Assembly: GCA_019914995.1 (NCBI GenBank)
Contig: CM034129.1
Location: forward strand, 11,029,725-11,093,724
Direction: 5' to 3'
DNA from: Acanthochlamys bracteata
Taxonomy: Eukaryota > Streptophyta > Magnoliopsida > Pandanales > Velloziaceae
DNA: 64,000 bases
Shown here: positions 63,727-64,000 of the stretch, piece after piece
How positions within the stretch are numbered: position 1 is the first letter of the stretch
Layout: every line of letters begins with the position of its first letter
The notes under the pieces: model-generated
The model's input: only the letters and a program-made list of their open reading frames with translations
What the model was told of the DNA's origin: nothing
Databases searched by the model: none
Translations under genes and position numbers: made by a program

Positions 63727-64000
63727 TCATAGAAATTGATCGGCACGGATAAAATTTAGTTCCTGATCATATTCTACAGCAGTAGTAAGATTGTCATCAA
63801 GCAGGAGCCATCTCTCCAGCATAGACAATGGCTCATGGCCTGCTGCAGAACTCTCCAACGTCGACGATACTACCGATGTCGTCTCTGACGTTGATGAAGA
63901 CGATGAACTCATGATCCCGTTACTGCTTTTGCTAGTTTGATTTTCAGGCTTGGTCCAGTTAATTAGCAGCCGTGAAATGTTTTCTGTGCTCGCCGCATAC
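63727..64000 (-). CDS. R2R3-MYB transcription factor C-terminus, subgroup 1 (MYB30/60/94/96 type), partial
   Basis: The last exon of a MYB gene whose DNA-binding part lies beyond the window edge. The minus-strand frame stays open from 64000 down to TAG/TAA at 63727-63729, about 90 residues. It begins YAASTENISRLLINW, the subgroup-1 signature next to the usual KGW/RGW motif. It continues through a Ser/Thr-rich stretch (SSSSSSTSETTSVVSS) and ends with EPLSMLERWLLLDD and a tail NFIRADQFL. Subgroup-1 MYBs control cuticular wax, stomatal aperture and hypersensitive cell death. The Met at 63912 is internal and not the start. Confidence 0.8.
   Translation of the reverse strand, partial: YAASTENISRLLINWTKPENQTSKSSNGIMSSSSSSTSETTSVVSSTLESSAAGHEPLSMLERWLLLDDNLTTAVEYDQELNFIRADQFL

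Overview
The window is nuclear DNA of a flowering plant. The genes are split by many short GT-AG introns, intergenic DNA is strongly AT-rich, and the protein families are plant ones: sucrose transporter, HD-Zip I, FLP/MYB88-type MYB, PBS1-like kinase, HVA22, ZF-HD and CLE. Codon and intron composition are not those of a grass. However, the sucrose transporter at the left end looks closest to the short-loop class best known from monocots (judged from memory of the family), so the lineage could be a monocot outside the grasses, a magnoliid or an early-diverging eudicot. I could not decide between these.

Left third (1-25 kb). A 13-exon sucrose/H+ symporter gene (290-5119) is followed by about 3.7 kb of AT-rich DNA holding a possible MITE and a small GC-richer island. 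An HD-Zip class I regulator of the ATHB13/23 type follows (8814-10167). A complete but dead Ty1/copia retrotransposon lies on the minus strand (11038-16395), with two LTRs of about 574 bp, a PBS, a PPT, and recognisable gag, protease, integrase, RT and RNase H remains. After it comes an 11-exon R2R3-MYB of the FOUR LIPS/MYB88 type (18943-22613).

Middle (25-43 kb). A myristoylation-type RLCK-VII/PBL kinase (25471-27791) converges on a minus-strand gene for a plant homologue of the archaeal-type 3-dehydroquinate synthase II (28160-31351). An alcohol-dehydrogenase-like pseudogene with four lesions sits just upstream of that gene. Next come a tiny atypical HLH gene of the PRE family (33675-34031), ribosomal protein S9 (minus strand, 35869-38164), a PPR pseudogene (about 39200-40240) and an HVA22a-like ER-membrane protein (minus strand, 40661-42867).

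Right third (43-64 kb). Here lie CULLIN 3 (43985-47915, two exons), an HGH1-like armadillo-repeat protein (48474-52193), a 13-exon plastid-type ATP-dependent phosphofructokinase (53902-58508), a CLE45-like secreted peptide precursor (59294-59533) and an intronless ZF-HD homeobox gene (60526-61371). The window ends inside the last exon of a minus-strand R2R3-MYB of the MYB30/60/96 subgroup.

The genes do not form a functional cluster; this looks like an ordinary gene neighbourhood. I did not find a convincing new multi-gene system. The points most worth following are the plant DHQS-II gene, the short-loop sucrose transporter, the unusual CLE dodecapeptide, and several isoform signals: a stop-free 99-nt intron in HVA22, a NAGNAG acceptor in the kinase, and an overlapping uORF in FLP. 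All exon borders were placed by eye from reading frame, GT-AG sites and remembered family alignments.
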